Assembly: GCA_031254445.1 (NCBI GenBank)
Contig: JAIRUL010000263.1
Coordinates: 1 to 5,188, forward strand
Length of the DNA: 5,188 nt
Source of the DNA: Chitinispirillales bacterium
Lineage (GTDB): Bacteria > Fibrobacterota > Chitinivibrionia > Chitinivibrionales > Chitinispirillaceae
Direction: 5' to 3'
This document shows positions 4,578 through 5,188 of the stretch, in pieces. Each line of letters starts with the position of its first letter. Positions within the stretch are counted from its first letter, which is position 1. The notes beneath the pieces are model-generated. The model saw only the letters and a program-made list of their open reading frames with translations, searched no databases and was not told where the DNA came from. A program made the position numbers and the translations under genes.

Positions 4578-5188
4578 TTACTTTCGCCCAAACTCGCGGA
4601 TTTTTCGCCTGCGGTGGACAATGAGCGCCACCGTCAGCACGGCCGTGGTGACAACCATCGTTATTTGCGCCATACGTGCGGCGGGCGGCCTCGGCGCTTT
4701 GGGCGAAACGGCGGCAAGCGCCATCGGGGCGAGCGCGCCGCAAACGCCGCAGGCGGCGGAGAGCTTAAGCGCGTATATATCGACATCGCCGTCATAGCCG
4801 TCGTCGTCCTCAAAGAAGCTCCACGGGACAAGCCACTCCGCCGTAAGCGCGCCGCCGCTCTCAAATGTCCCCTTGTCAAATGCGAAAAATTCACCGGACG
4901 AACTTTCTGGGATTTTTATTTCGAACGATTTTTCGGTATTATCGGCGCTAAAAGTAAATGTCCAAGAGGAACATGCGGGCGCGTCTTGGGGCTGGGCGGG
5001 GGCATTGGGATTAATGCGGGCATTGATAACGCTGCCGGATTTAGGGCACGAAAAGTAACCCGCGAGGCCATGAGCGGTAATCACCGCGTCCCACGTCCAC
5101 GGCGAACCCGGCCAAGGGCGGGCATCGCCGGCGTTCCATTCAAGCAGGATCCCGTCAACCTGCACCGTGCGCCCTTTGCGGTCAATGT
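4578..5188 (-). CDS. Surface protein with CBM9/DOMON-like domain and C-terminal membrane anchor, 5' partial
   Basis: The frame is open through the right edge of the window, so the N-terminus is missing; 202 residues are visible. The visible part begins with IDRKGRTVQVDGILLEW, which fits the VDG-x-L-x-EW opening of CBM9-like and related DOMON-type beta-sandwich domains. Later blocks fit the same fold: FEIKIPES, LTAEWLVPWSFF (compare the EV-x-IPW strand) and VDIYALKLSAACGVCG. Near the end are a Pro/Ala/Lys spacer (SPKAPRPPAA), a hydrophobic helix (about residues 175-190) and the basic tail HRRRKIREFGRK, giving an N-out/C-in tail anchor. A GTG at 5165 lies inside the first beta strand (the V of VQVDG), so it is unlikely to be the start. 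The CBM9 family usually binds sugar chain ends, and DOMON relatives can bind haem or sugar; neither ligand can be assigned here. The gene precedes the RRM gene on the same strand, separated by 93 bp, and may be independent of it. Confidence 0.78.
   Translation of the reverse strand, partial: IDRKGRTVQVDGILLEWNAGDARPWPGSPWTWDAVITAHGLAGYFSCPKSGSVINARINPNAPAQPQDAPACSSWTFTFSADNTEKSFEIKIPESSSGEFFAFDKGTFESGGALTAEWLVPWSFFEDDDGYDGDVDIYALKLSAACGVCGALAPMALAAVSPKAPRPPAARMAQITMVVTTAVLTVALIVHRRRKIREFGRK

Noticed and set aside
5056..5165. GTG at 5165 as the start of the CBM9-like gene
   Set aside because: The frame continues upstream to the window edge with sequence (IDRKGRT) that reads naturally into the VQVDG strand, and the protein needs an export signal that is not present after 5165.

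Overview
The window is GC-rich bacterial chromosome with dense coding and looks like core or housekeeping-adjacent sequence. I see no transposase, integrase, phage gene, CRISPR array, tRNA or rRNA. The proteins suggest a Gram-negative anaerobe-like bacterium. They include a membrane-anchored endonuclease/exonuclease/phosphatase-family protein with a sugar-binding-like tail, a cysteine-rich DUF116 protein, a stand-alone NifU C-terminal domain, a small bacterial RRM protein, and a large Ala/Pro/Glu-rich bitopic membrane protein with TPR-like repeats. A lineage near Fibrobacterota, or another FCB, spirochaete or delta-proteobacterial-type group, would fit. This is a guess from protein style, not a phylogenetic result.

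Layout. On the + strand, positions 2-1654 hold the 3' part of an exported or anchored EEP-superfamily protein whose true start lies before the window. A 94-bp AT-rich gap (1655-1748) with a possible promoter leads to a 472-residue bitopic membrane protein (1749-3167). This protein appears to join a cytoplasmic domain resembling the C-terminal domain of ribosomal protein L7/L12 to an extracytoplasmic TPR-like domain. Its stop codon is one base from the stop codon of the oppositely transcribed DUF116 gene.

On the - strand, read right to left, come: a 5'-truncated surface protein with a CBM9/DOMON-like domain and a C-terminal membrane anchor (5188-4578); a 93-bp gap with weak promoter-like elements; then a compact three-gene unit. 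The unit is RRM protein (4484-4227), 18 bp, NifU-like protein (4208-3984), a 4-bp GTGA overlap, and DUF116 protein (3987-3169). The tight spacing and clear Shine-Dalgarno sequences suggest these three are co-translated. NifU-like proteins carry or transfer Fe-S clusters, and the DUF116 protein has eight cysteines including a CxxCxxC run. The plausible link is therefore cluster supply to a membrane-bound metalloprotein, but that is inference.

The least described items are the L7/L12-like/TM/TPR protein, the RRM-NifU-DUF116 unit, and a C-x6-C-x2-C-H motif (containing CXXCH) in the nuclease-like protein.
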